Assembly: GCA_000431015.1 (NCBI GenBank)
Contig: HF986069.1
Coordinates: forward strand, 1 to 6,402
DNA from: Alistipes sp. CAG:514
GTDB lineage: Bacteria; Bacteroidota; Bacteroidia; Bacteroidales; UBA932
Direction: 5' to 3'
Length of the DNA: 6,402 nucleotides
The notes beneath the pieces were generated by a model, which had not been told where the DNA came from, did no database searches, and was given only the letters and a program-made list of their open reading frames with translations. Shown one piece after another: positions 1 through 6,402 of this stretch (positions are counted from its first letter, which is position 1; the number at the start of each line of letters is the position of its first letter). The position numbers were made by a program, and so were the translations under genes.

Positions 1-3000
1 GGCAGGATGTACCTCCGGCGCGGAACCGACGGGTCGGTCACTCCCGTGACAATTCCACGCGACAACGTCAAGGTGACGCCGACGGGCGGCAGTGCCATGA
101 CCGGGTTCAGGATCACCGACGGACAAGGGACCGCCTACAGTTTCGGAGGCCCGGAACGTTCCTTCGGCGACTATGTAACGCACATGTTCGGCGGCTCCGC
201 TCTTGACGTGAGGACATCGTGGAAGATACGCGAGATCCGCTCGGCCACGACCGGCAGGGCCGTGACCTTCGAGTACGGCTCAAACGTGATGGAGGTGTTC
301 TGCTCCAGGTTCGCGGACGCCCTGACAATCCTTGACAATTACACTGGACATTCCGCCTGCACCATCCCGCTTGTCAACGTGTCCACGCACCAGAGCTTCG
401 ACAGCAAGATCTACCGGTACGACAGCACCGAAGGCGGCCTTGTCGAGGCGGATCTTGGAACGGTCATGTACCCAACGGGCTACACCTTCCCGATGCCGGC
501 CAGGCAGGACATGACGCAGTACAACTCGTACGTCAGGAGGATCAACTTCAGTGCCGGCCACGTGTTGTTCAACATGAACTCCGAGATGGACAAGGGGCTG
601 GAATCCATCGAGATCTATGATTTGTCCGGAGGTCTGGTCAGAAGGATCATATTCAATCAGACCTACATGAGGGACTTCTTCTCCCTCAGGCTTGAGTCGG
701 TCAGGATCGAGTCCCCCGACGGCGGGGAGGCGGAGACATATTCCTTCACCTACAACGGCGCTCCCCCGCCGAGGGACACCCGCTCCGTAGACCGATGGGG
801 GTACTATAATGCCAAGGACAACGCCACATTGGTACCCACGGTGAGGACGGACGTGACGGTGAACAACTTCCCCTCCGCCAGCCAGACGGTGACACTCACC
901 ATCCCCGGCGGAGACCGCAGCCCTGACGAGGAGGCGATGCAGGCCGGGATCCTGACATCGGTGACCTATCCGACCGGAGGGCGGACCGAGTTCAGCTACG
1001 AGGCGCACCGCTACATCGATGACGACGGGACTCCGCGCATGGCTGGCGGCCTGCGGATAAGTCAGATCCGCGACATAGCCGGTGACGGGAGGGTTATGTA
1101 CCGCAACTTCCGCTACAGCACCTATCCGTCCACCGTTAATGGAGGAGGAGTCCGCACAGTCATCCCTCAGGAGTCATCTTATCCACCTGACACGACCTCC
1201 CTCTATTACCGAGAGACGAACTGTGCCGAGTTCGGCGGCTCACTCCCAAGCGTTTTGGCAACCTATAAGGAAAGGGTTTGGACGGACAACACAATGGTAA
1301 GCCTGATCTCCGATGCGGGATCCAGCGTGAGCTATCCGTATGTCTTTGAGACAAGATCCAGTGATGCGGCGGGTAATCATACAACGGGTGTGACAGTTCA
1401 CGCTTATGACATTGTGCCGGACCGCCCGATGCAGGTCAAGGGCACAAATCTTTTCTATGACAGCAGACAGGAGTGGATGAGCGGTACAAAGACTGGGGAA
1501 ACATCGTATGTACAGAAACCGGACGGAACGCTTCAGATGGTGTCTGAAATACGATATGACTATGATAATGATTATGACTTTGGATCCGACAGTACTACCA
1601 TCAAACAGAGGTATGTTTATCGAAAATGGAGACCGTACGGACTCGATGATTTCTACGTACCGGAACAATTCAAGGAGATTAGTTACATAACCTCCACGCT
1701 CAGCCAGGGGCGGCGGCTTCTGTCGTCCGCGACGGAGAGGGCCGTTGAGACCAACGGCACGCTGACCAAGACCACGTCGTACACCTACGACACCTATGGC
1801 AACGTGGTCACGAAGACCGAGGATGTAGGGCTTCCCGGCCTCGACAGGAAGGTGACCGCCTACTCCTACCCGCAGGACAAGGCCGGCGGCGCCTTTCCGG
1901 CGATGGTGTCCGCTGGAATGACCGGGATTCCGGTCGAGACGAATGTCTATAAGAACTCGGCCGATGGCGCGAACCTGCTTACAACCCTTTCCACAAGCTA
2001 TGGATCCTATCCTTGCGCATCGGGGACGTTCTTCGCCCCCTCGGCCAGGTCCCTTACGATCCGCGGCGCAGGCACCTCCGAGCGGAGGATCCTGTTCAAT
2101 GAATATGACCGCAGGGGGAATCCTCTTGAGACAGAGGACACTGACGGCAGGAAGACGGTCTATCTGTGGGGATACAATGGGTATTACCCTGTGGCCATGG
2201 TGGAGGGCAGTGACTGGGACTGTGTCAAGGATAAGGTTGACACGTCCGGCCTCAATGGCGGCGACTTTACGCAGATCCGAAAGAAGCTGGTCTCATTCAG
2301 GTTGAAATGCAGGGACGTGCCGGATATGTTTGTCAACACTTATGAATACAAACCTTTGGTTGGCTTGTCGTATCTTAAGAGTCAGTCAGGTAGTATATTA
2401 GATTATGAATATGACGGCCTCGGCAGACTCTGTCGGACATTTGTGAGGAACGGAACAACGCACGAGAAAGAGCTTCTCTCATCCTATTCCTATAGCTACG
2501 GGCCATCAGCCGGCGGCAACCGCATCCGGGCAAGAGACTACCTAAGCGCCGATGCGGCATCCTTCAAGGAGACCAACACCTATCACGATCTCCTTGGCCG
2601 GCCGGTTGAGACGGTGATGACAGCGGCTTCCCCTGCCGGCAAGGACATAGTCCTTTTGAGCGAATATGATGATTTCGGCAGGCCGTACAGAAAGTTCTGT
2701 CAGGTTCCGATGACGACATCGACAGGAGCCTATGCAGACCCGTCGGCGGCCAAGTCGGCCAACGCCATCTACGGCTGGGATCCGTACGCATTCTCCAAGA
2801 CGCTCTACGAGACCTCGCCCCTTGACCGCGTGACGGAAGAGTACGGCCCCGGCTCCCCATGGCACACAAGGGGGAAGTCGGTGAGAACCTCGTATCTGGT
2901 GAACGATGGCTCGGGACTTCTCTCGTGTTCGGGGTATCTTGTGGAATTCGACACATCCTTGACCTGCGTCGGGATCCTGCCTTCCGGAAACCTCAGGGTT

Positions 3001-5769
3001 GAGAAAAAGACCGATGAGGACGGAAACGTCACGTTGACGTTCACTGACAGGCTCGGACGTAAGACTCTGGATAGGACGGTTGATGGAGAACGGTACCAGG
3101 ACACCTATTACGTGTATGATGACCTTGGATTGCTCAGGTATGTACTAACACCGGAGGCTTCAGCCGTGATGTCTTCATCAGGGATGTTCGGTGATTCCTC
3201 GTCTCCGTTGTCTGCGCAGGCCTATGTCTACAAGTATGACGGCAAAGGCCGGTGCGTCAGCAAGAGGCTGCCTGGCTGTGCTCCCATCCTTTACAGGTAC
3301 GACAAGGGCGATGTGCCTATATTTTCTCAAGACGGAGAGATGAGGAAGAGAGGAAAGTGGATGTTCTCGTTCCGTGACGCCCTGGGCCGTGACGCGGTAA
3401 GCGGTGTCTGGCCTTCGGCTCAGGCCCCGTCTCCTGCCGTGCCGGTTGTGGCCACGTATGACGGAGCCTCCCCGCTCGGCGGCTATTCGGTCAACACCCC
3501 AGTTCCGTCCGACTGCAAACCCCTGTCCGTCAGCTATTATGACGACCACTCGTTCATGGACGACCTCGTCCCGTCTGACGCAAGGCGCGTCCTGGCGTGT
3601 GACACGCTGTCCAACTACGGGACACCTGTCGTCGGATCTGACAGGTGCAAAGGGCTTCTGACAGGCACCGCCGTCTATTCCCTGACCGACCCGACGTCCA
3701 AGACGGTATCGTCATTCTATTACGACTACCAAGGCCGCCTGATCCAGAGCCACCGCAAGGAGGCGCTTGGCGGAGACGGACATATTCATCAGTCCCTTAC
3801 TTTCACGGGCAAGCCGTCTAGGACAAGGGAAACGGTCGCGCTTCCGGATGGCCGCATTGATTCGCTGGTCACAGTGAGGTCTTATGACGGACAGGAGAGA
3901 CTGGTCTCGGAGACGACATCGCTGAACGGCAGGTCGCAGTCCGTGTCCTATGGGTATGATGAGATAGGCCGGATGACAGGGCGGATATATGGCACAGAGG
4001 CTAATCCGTCAACATTGACTGAGACCCTGTCCTATAATATTCGTGACCAGTTGACCGGATTGAGTTCCAGTGTGTTCAGCATGACTCTCCGGTATCAGGA
4101 GCCTACACTTGGATCCGTCCCGAAGTATAATGGGGGCATTTCCGGGTGGGAATGGAATCACGGTGCGGGAACTGAGACAAACGCCTGGTCGTTGTCATAC
4201 GATGGCGTTGGCCGTCTGACGGACGCGCGGAGATTTGTCGGTGGCGCGCAAACTAACTCATTCAGTGAAAGGTCCATCACTTATGACAGGAACAGTAATG
4301 CCTTGACCTTGACCAGATACGGGGAGAACGCGGCAACCCCGGAGGAGATATTGGCGTATTCGTACGACGGCAACTTGTTGAGTGGCATCTCCAACACCGG
4401 CGCGTCCGGTGGCGGAGGCTCCTTTACCCACGACACTAACGGCAACCTGACCCGTGACGGCCTCTCTATGCTCGACATCGATTACAATGACCGGAACCTA
4501 ACAAGCCGCATTTCATCCGGCGGGGCCACTTTGGCGGAGTATGAATATCTTGCTGATGGCACGAAGTTGCGTGCTGTGGACGGCAGTGGCAACGGCTATC
4601 AGTACAGAGGTTCCTTGATATACACCCAGACCGCTGGTCAATCGGGCACTCCGGTTATAACCCTTGACTGCGCCGTGACCTCCGCCGGCAGGATAGCACG
4701 TGAGACCTCCGCCGCCGGCGCGGTCTCCTACAGGCCGCTCATCCACCTCCACGACCACCTCGGCAGTGTCCGCGCCGTTATAGACGGCGACACCGGTACT
4801 GTCGTCGAGACCAGCGACTACTACCCGTTCGGCAAGCGGATTCAGGTGACTGCTCCGGTCTCCGAACCCGTTGGAGGGTCACAACATGCCTCGGAGCCAG
4901 CCGTCGCCTCGGTAGCCCCGGCAACCTCGGTGGCCTCCACATCCTCCCCGAACCGCTGGCTCTTTTCCGGCAAGGAGGATCAGTCGTTCCTCGGCGCGGG
5001 CATCCCTCTCCTCGACTTCGGCGCTAGGATGTACAACCCGGCCATCGCCCGCTGGACCGCCGCCGACCCGCTGTCCGAGAAGTATTACGGCATCAGCCCG
5101 TATGTCTATTGCCTCGGGAATCCAATCAGTCACATAGACGATGATGGCCAGATGCCTCAGGTGGTTGTCGGTGCACTGATAGGAGCGGCAGTCGGCGGCA
5201 TAATCGCAGCTGCGGAGGGAAAGAACTGGCGAGAGATCGGTGGAGCCGCAGTGGGAGGAGCCGTCGAAGGCGCGCTGGTTTCTGCGACTGGAGGGATGTC
5301 ATTGTTGGGTTCTAAGGCGGTAGCGACTGTTCTCTCTGCAGGTGCGGCAAGTGCGGCAGGGAGTACAGCCAACCAATTGATAGGAGAAGGTAGTGTTGAA
5401 GCAAAGCAAGTTGCGTGGGATGCGGGAACTGGTTTGGTTTTTGGAGGATTCGCGAAGCCAACATTTAATAAGGTAGCGACTAATGTAGGAGATAGAATTG
5501 CCACGGAGGCGCAACAAAAATATACCTCAAAAGCCGTACGTTCTTCGATTGAGAAAGAAGTGAAGAAAGAGATGAGGATGTCCGGCATAAATATAGGTGG
5601 CAAGTCCGGATCGAGGAAGGTCAAGCTTGAGGTTGATGATCGCCTTGTCACTCAAAGGGATTTTGAGTTCTCCATAGCAAATGCGATAAGGAATACAAAA
5701 GTCGGAGATATCGCGAATGATGTGGCAGCTCATAAGGTCAGTCTTTTGATATATAACAAAGACGAATGA
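1..5769 (+). CDS. RHS/YD-repeat polymorphic toxin protein, 5' end outside window
   Basis: This is a giant RHS-family toxin-delivery protein, at least 1920 residues long, numbered here from the Met at base 7. The frame is open from base 1, and the first residues already lie inside the conserved N-terminal region, so the ATG at base 7 is probably an internal Met and the true start and any signal peptide lie upstream. Residues 1 to about 350 carry motifs typical of Bacteroidota RHS proteins: DRWGYYN at 262-268, YPTGG at 321-325 and GGLRI at 347-351. From about 590 to 1550 there are roughly a dozen or more degenerate YD repeats, for example YDTYGN (594), YDRRGN (700), YDGLGR (802), YDDFGR (887), YDGKGR (1077), YDEIGR (1317) and YDGVGR (1398). 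The RHS-associated core spans about 1579-1718, and a variable tip follows at 1719-1920. In this family YD repeats form a hollow beta shell around the toxic C-terminus. No VgrG, PAAR or type IX secretion C-terminal domain is visible, so the export route is unknown. Family assignment is secure; the toxin activity is not. Confidence 0.95.
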   Translation, partial: GRMYLRRGTDGSVTPVTIPRDNVKVTPTGGSAMTGFRITDGQGTAYSFGGPERSFGDYVTHMFGGSALDVRTSWKIREIRSATTGRAVTFEYGSNVMEVFCSRFADALTILDNYTGHSACTIPLVNVSTHQSFDSKIYRYDSTEGGLVEADLGTVMYPTGYTFPMPARQDMTQYNSYVRRINFSAGHVLFNMNSEMDKGLESIEIYDLSGGLVRRIIFNQTYMRDFFSLRLESVRIESPDGGEAETYSFTYNGAPPPRDTRSVDRWGYYNAKDNATLVPTVRTDVTVNNFPSASQTVTLTIPGGDRSPDEEAMQAGILTSVTYPTGGRTEFSYEAHRYIDDDGTPRMAGGLRISQIRDIAGDGRVMYRNFRYSTYPSTVNGGGVRTVIPQESSYPPDTTSLYYRETNCAEFGGSLPSVLATYKERVWTDNTMVSLISDAGSSVSYPYVFETRSSDAAGNHTTGVTVHAYDIVPDRPMQVKGTNLFYDSRQEWMSGTKTGETSYVQKPDGTLQMVSEIRYDYDNDYDFGSDSTTIKQRYVYRKWRPYGLDDFYVPEQFKEISYITSTLSQGRRLLSSATERAVETNGTLTKTTSYTYDTYGNVVTKTEDVGLPGLDRKVTAYSYPQDKAGGAFPAMVSAGMTGIPVETNVYKNSADGANLLTTLSTSYGSYPCASGTFFAPSARSLTIRGAGTSERRILFNEYDRRGNPLETEDTDGRKTVYLWGYNGYYPVAMVEGSDWDCVKDKVDTSGLNGGDFTQIRKKLVSFRLKCRDVPDMFVNTYEYKPLVGLSYLKSQSGSILDYEYDGLGRLCRTFVRNGTTHEKELLSSYSYSYGPSAGGNRIRARDYLSADAASFKETNTYHDLLGRPVETVMTAASPAGKDIVLLSEYDDFGRPYRKFCQVPMTTSTGAYADPSAAKSANAIYGWDPYAFSKTLYETSPLDRVTEEYGPGSPWHTRGKSVRTSYLVNDGSGLLSCSGYLVEFDTSLTCVGILPSGNLRVEKKTDEDGNVTLTFTDRLGRKTLDRTVDGERYQDTYYVYDDLGLLRYVLTPEASAVMSSSGMFGDSSSPLSAQAYVYKYDGKGRCVSKRLPGCAPILYRYDKGDVPIFSQDGEMRKRGKWMFSFRDALGRDAVSGVWPSAQAPSPAVPVVATYDGASPLGGYSVNTPVPSDCKPLSVSYYDDHSFMDDLVPSDARRVLACDTLSNYGTPVVGSDRCKGLLTGTAVYSLTDPTSKTVSSFYYDYQGRLIQSHRKEALGGDGHIHQSLTFTGKPSRTRETVALPDGRIDSLVTVRSYDGQERLVSETTSLNGRSQSVSYGYDEIGRMTGRIYGTEANPSTLTETLSYNIRDQLTGLSSSVFSMTLRYQEPTLGSVPKYNGGISGWEWNHGAGTETNAWSLSYDGVGRLTDARRFVGGAQTNSFSERSITYDRNSNALTLTRYGENAATPEEILAYSYDGNLLSGISNTGASGGGGSFTHDTNGNLTRDGLSMLDIDYNDRNLTSRISSGGATLAEYEYLADGTKLRAVDGSGNGYQYRGSLIYTQTAGQSGTPVITLDCAVTSAGRIARETSAAGAVSYRPLIHLHDHLGSVRAVIDGDTGTVVETSDYYPFGKRIQVTAPVSEPVGGSQHASEPAVASVAPATSVASTSSPNRWLFSGKEDQSFLGAGIPLLDFGARMYNPAIARWTAADPLSEKYYGISPYVYCLGNPISHIDDDGQMPQVVVGALIGAAVGGIIAAAEGKNWREIGGAAVGGAVEGALVSATGGMSLLGSKAVATVLSAGAASAAGSTANQLIGEGSVEAKQVAWDAGTGLVFGGFAKPTFNKVATNVGDRIATEAQQKYTSKAVRSSIEKEVKKEMRMSGINIGGKSGSRKVKLEVDDRLVTQRDFEFSIANAIRNTKVGDIANDVAAHKVSLLIYNKDE
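4889..4942 (+). repeat. Three degenerate 18-bp tandem units in the core linker
   Basis: The hexamer cctcgg recurs at 4889, 4907 and 4925, exactly 18 bases apart, and a fourth partial match (cctccc) begins at 4943. The units stay in frame and encode the six-residue blocks ASEPAV, ASVAPA and TSVAST, followed by SSPNRW. They form a flexible Ala/Ser/Val/Pro linker between PFGKRI and the FSGKEDQ block of the RHS core. The last unit ends where similarity to the downstream core copy begins. The units have diverged from each other, so this is an old or selected expansion rather than a fresh slippage event. Confidence 0.55.
4943..5003 (+). repeat. Direct repeat, upstream copy, inside RHS core
   Basis: These 61 bases encode SPNRWLFSGKEDQSFLGAG of the RHS core. 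They recur at 6342-6402 in the same orientation, 1399 bases downstream, with three mismatches (4957, 4961 and 4965 here). The last 38 bases, 4966-5003, are identical. The repeat brackets the current tip and its immunity gene, so it can serve as a crossover site for swapping tips. Confidence 0.95.
5161..5766 (+). other. Variable C-terminal tip: Gly/Ala-rich pre-toxin plus unrecognised toxin domain
   Basis: These are residues 1719-1920 of the RHS protein. The first part, to about 1815, is rich in Gly and Ala with zipper-like spacing, such as GALIGAAVGG (1722-1731), GGAAVGGAVEGA (1745-1756) and AGAASAAGS (1778-1786). It is likely to form hydrophobic helices, as is common in RHS pre-toxin regions. 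The last 95 or so residues (about 1822-1920) are polar and Lys/Glu-rich in the middle, for example IEKEVKKEMR (1848-1857), then GGKSGSRKVKLEVDDR (1864-1879), and end SLLIYNKDE. The tip contains no Cys and only one His (1909), which argues against HNH nuclease, zinc deaminase or Cys-peptidase folds. I do not recognise the toxin family. Its role as the toxin is inferred from its position after the core, the falling GC content, and the overlapping downstream small gene. A membrane-acting or metal-independent activity remains possible. Confidence 0.7.
5766..5769 (+). promoter_or_regulatory. ATGA stop-start overlap of toxin and immunity genes
   Basis: The RHS stop codon TGA (5767-5769) overlaps the ATG (5766-5768) of the next gene within the four bases ATGA. 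Such overlaps usually give translational coupling, so the immunity protein is made whenever the toxin is translated to its end. No Bacteroides-type -7 promoter element (TAnnTTTG) is visible just upstream; a gtcttttg string near 5740 lacks the TA. Co-transcription with the RHS gene is therefore the simplest reading. Confidence 0.8.
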
Positions 5770-6263
5770 AACCATATATTATTGACGACAGAGACATAGT
5801 TACAGCAAATGTGAAGTGCATTATTTTCTATACTACGCTTTTTGCCATTATGTATAAAGGGTGGTTGGAATATAAAGGTCGCACTATTACTATAATATTG
5901 GGTTTGATGGTGGCCAAATTAGTCATATCCAGCGTCATCGCCTCAATAAGGCACTTGAAAAGATATTATAGGACAAGACATCAATATTTGAGAATCGACA
6001 AGGAAGGAATATTCATGTATGATGGTGAGGGAATCGTCACGGTTGGATGGGAGCAGGTGAAAGAAATAGATTTTTGCCGTAACAAGGAGAATTCCAAGAC
6101 TGCTGATCTATGCGTCTATATTTATCTTGACAACAGTGGTGTCCGTGTATTTAGCCTGGAAAAGTACATTGACGGGATCAATATTTACGCGCTTCGCCGA
6201 GCCTTCCGCCATTTTTCAAACAGGCCTGACATAGTTAAAAAGCGGAACTTGATTATAATCTGA
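5766..6263 (+). CDS. Putative membrane-anchored immunity protein with PH-like domain
   Basis: This encodes a 165-residue protein and is the presumed antidote to the RHS tip just upstream. Two hydrophobic stretches, about 16-34 (VKCIIFYTTLFAIMY) and 40-61 (TITIILGLMVAKLVISSVI), look like a helical hairpin. A basic stretch (HLKRYYRTRH, 63-72) follows and suggests that the C-terminal part is cytoplasmic. Residues about 74-150 read like a small beta-rich bacterial PH-like domain: LRIDKEGIF, then GIVTVGWEQVKEIDF with the Trp-Glu turn typical of such domains, then VYIYLDNSGVRVFSL, ending in a helix (YALRRAFRHF). The likeness to PH-like or STM3941-type immunity proteins is my reading of the pattern and not a search result. 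The start is fixed by the ATGA overlap with the toxin stop. GC is about 35% in the counted part (5821-6000), far below the RHS body, consistent with transfer together with the toxin tip. It could instead be an unrelated small membrane protein, but its position strongly favours immunity. Confidence 0.75.
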   Translation: MKPYIIDDRDIVTANVKCIIFYTTLFAIMYKGWLEYKGRTITIILGLMVAKLVISSVIASIRHLKRYYRTRHQYLRIDKEGIFMYDGEGIVTVGWEQVKEIDFCRNKENSKTADLCVYIYLDNSGVRVFSLEKYIDGINIYALRRAFRHFSNRPDIVKKRNLIII

Positions 6264-6277
6264 GCGTGTCTGACAGT

Positions 6278-6402
6278 ATGATACATTATGTAAAAGTTGC
6301 TTCAATGGTTGACAAGCCCTGCAGAACCACAGATACAGTGACCTCCCCGAACCGCAGGCACTTCTCCGGCAAGGAGGATCAGTCGTTCCTCGGCGCGGGC
6401 AT
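6278..6402 (+). CDS. Orphan RHS tip cassette (core fragment), 3' end outside window
   Basis: This open frame starts 14 bases after the immunity stop and runs off the window after 41 codons. From residue 22 it reads TSPNRRHFSGKEDQSFLGAG, the same block as residues 1648-1666 of the large RHS protein, but with Trp-Leu changed to Arg-His. Before that is a short unmatched leader (MIHYVKVASMVDK and so on), in which the ATG at 6305 is an alternative start. There is no clear ribosome binding site, which is not unusual in Bacteroidota, so translation is uncertain. The shell is missing, so this is not a free-standing RHS gene. The arrangement matches known orphan RHS tip cassettes, in which a core fragment is followed by an alternative toxin and its immunity gene. 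That downstream content is not visible here and is inferred. Confidence 0.6.
   Translation, partial: MIHYVKVASMVDKPCRTTDTVTSPNRRHFSGKEDQSFLGAG
6342..6402 (+). repeat. Direct repeat, downstream copy of RHS core fragment
   Basis: This is the second copy of the 61-base core repeat found at 4943-5003, same strand, 58 of 61 bases identical, with differences at 6356, 6360 and 6364. Similarity begins abruptly at 6342, within the codon before SPNR, and is still perfect at the last base of the window, so the real repeat may be longer. GC rises sharply here compared with the AT-rich immunity gene and the gap before it, showing that the fragment derives from an RHS core. Confidence 0.95.

Larger units (their letters stand above)
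4741..5160 (+). other. RHS repeat-associated core domain, end of shell
   Basis: Residues 1579-1718 of the large protein form the conserved core that marks the end of the shell and the start of the variable tip. Visible blocks are HDHLGSVRAV (1582-1591), ETSDYYPFGKRI, then a low-complexity Ala/Ser/Val/Pro linker, NRWLFSGKEDQSFLGAG (from 1649), DFGARMYNP, ARWTAADPLSEKYYG (1681-1695), SPYVYCLGNP (1697-1706) and IDDDG (1710-1714). Relatives usually have IDPDGR at the last block, the second Asp-Pro motif associated with self-cleavage that frees the toxin. Here the Pro is replaced by Asp (residue 1712) and the Arg by Gln. The first DP (1687-1688) is intact. Base composition is about 63% GC, matching the shell and not the tip. 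Confidence 0.9.

Noticed and set aside
7..9. ATG at 7 as the true start of the RHS gene
   Set aside because: The frame is open to base 1, the encoded sequence is already mid-domain for Bacteroidota RHS proteins, no signal peptide follows, and the purine-rich ggcagg directly abuts the ATG, too close to act as a ribosome binding site.
280..1008. Long minus-strand open frame (242 residues)
   Set aside because: It lies opposite well-conserved RHS motifs, its His/Arg/Val-rich composition is typical of antisense reading of GC-rich coding sequence, and no domain is recognisable.
4889..4942. CRISPR-like array from the regularly spaced cctcgg units
   Set aside because: The 18-base period is in frame within a coding region, the units are diverged, and there are no separate spacers; it is a low-complexity protein linker.
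5157..5651. Minus-strand open frame (164 residues) opposite the toxin tip
   Set aside because: Its Ala/Pro/Thr-rich composition is the mirror of the Gly/Ala-rich pre-toxin codons; it has no recognisable domain and no promoter or ribosome binding site.
5735..5765. Possible Bacteroides promoter (cttttgatatataac) ahead of the immunity gene
   Set aside because: The TTTG lacks the TA of the TAnnTTTG -7 element, no -33 TTTG is correctly spaced, and the ATGA overlap already explains expression.
6264..6341. Terminator or small RNA in the gap after the immunity gene
   Set aside because: I found no GC-rich stem followed by a T-run, and nothing resembling a tRNA or other structured RNA.

Overview
The window is most likely from a Bacteroidales-type bacterium (phylum Bacteroidota). 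The evidence is the style of the giant RHS/YD-repeat protein: DRWGYYN, YPTGG, the PFGKRI and FSGKEDQ core motifs, DPLSEKYYGISPYVY, and the lack of strong Shine-Dalgarno sequences. The GC-rich gene body would fit a higher-GC genus, but I cannot name the genus or species from sequence alone.

Layout. Bases 1-5769 hold one continuous plus-strand reading frame for a polymorphic-toxin RHS protein. It is cut off at its N-terminus by the window edge. In order it encodes a Bacteroidota RHS N-terminal region, a long array of YD repeats forming the expected RHS shell, the RHS-associated core (about 4741-5160), and a variable C-terminal tip (5161-5766). The tip starts with a Gly/Ala-rich pre-toxin stretch and ends in a toxin domain of about 95 residues that I do not recognise. 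The toxin stop and the next start overlap as ATGA at 5766-5769. The next gene (5766-6263) encodes a small protein with two predicted membrane helices and a PH-like C-terminal domain, and is the presumed cognate immunity protein.

After a gap of 78 bases with no visible terminator, bases 6342-6402 repeat 61 bases of the RHS core (4943-5003) with three mismatches, inside an open frame that runs off the window. This is the signature of an orphan (silent) RHS tip cassette waiting downstream of the active tip and immunity pair. Recombination between the two copies would remove the present toxin and immunity gene and fuse the shell, in frame, to whatever toxin lies beyond the window.

How the parts work together. 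The RHS shell encloses and delivers the C-terminal toxin into rival cells, the immunity protein protects the producer and its kin, and the downstream core fragment supplies homology for toxin switching. Base composition supports a mosaic origin: the shell and core are about 63% GC, the tip falls to about 44%, and the immunity gene to about 35% in the stretches I counted. No RNA genes, CRISPR arrays, transposases or complete insertion sequences were seen, and no minus-strand gene is supported.
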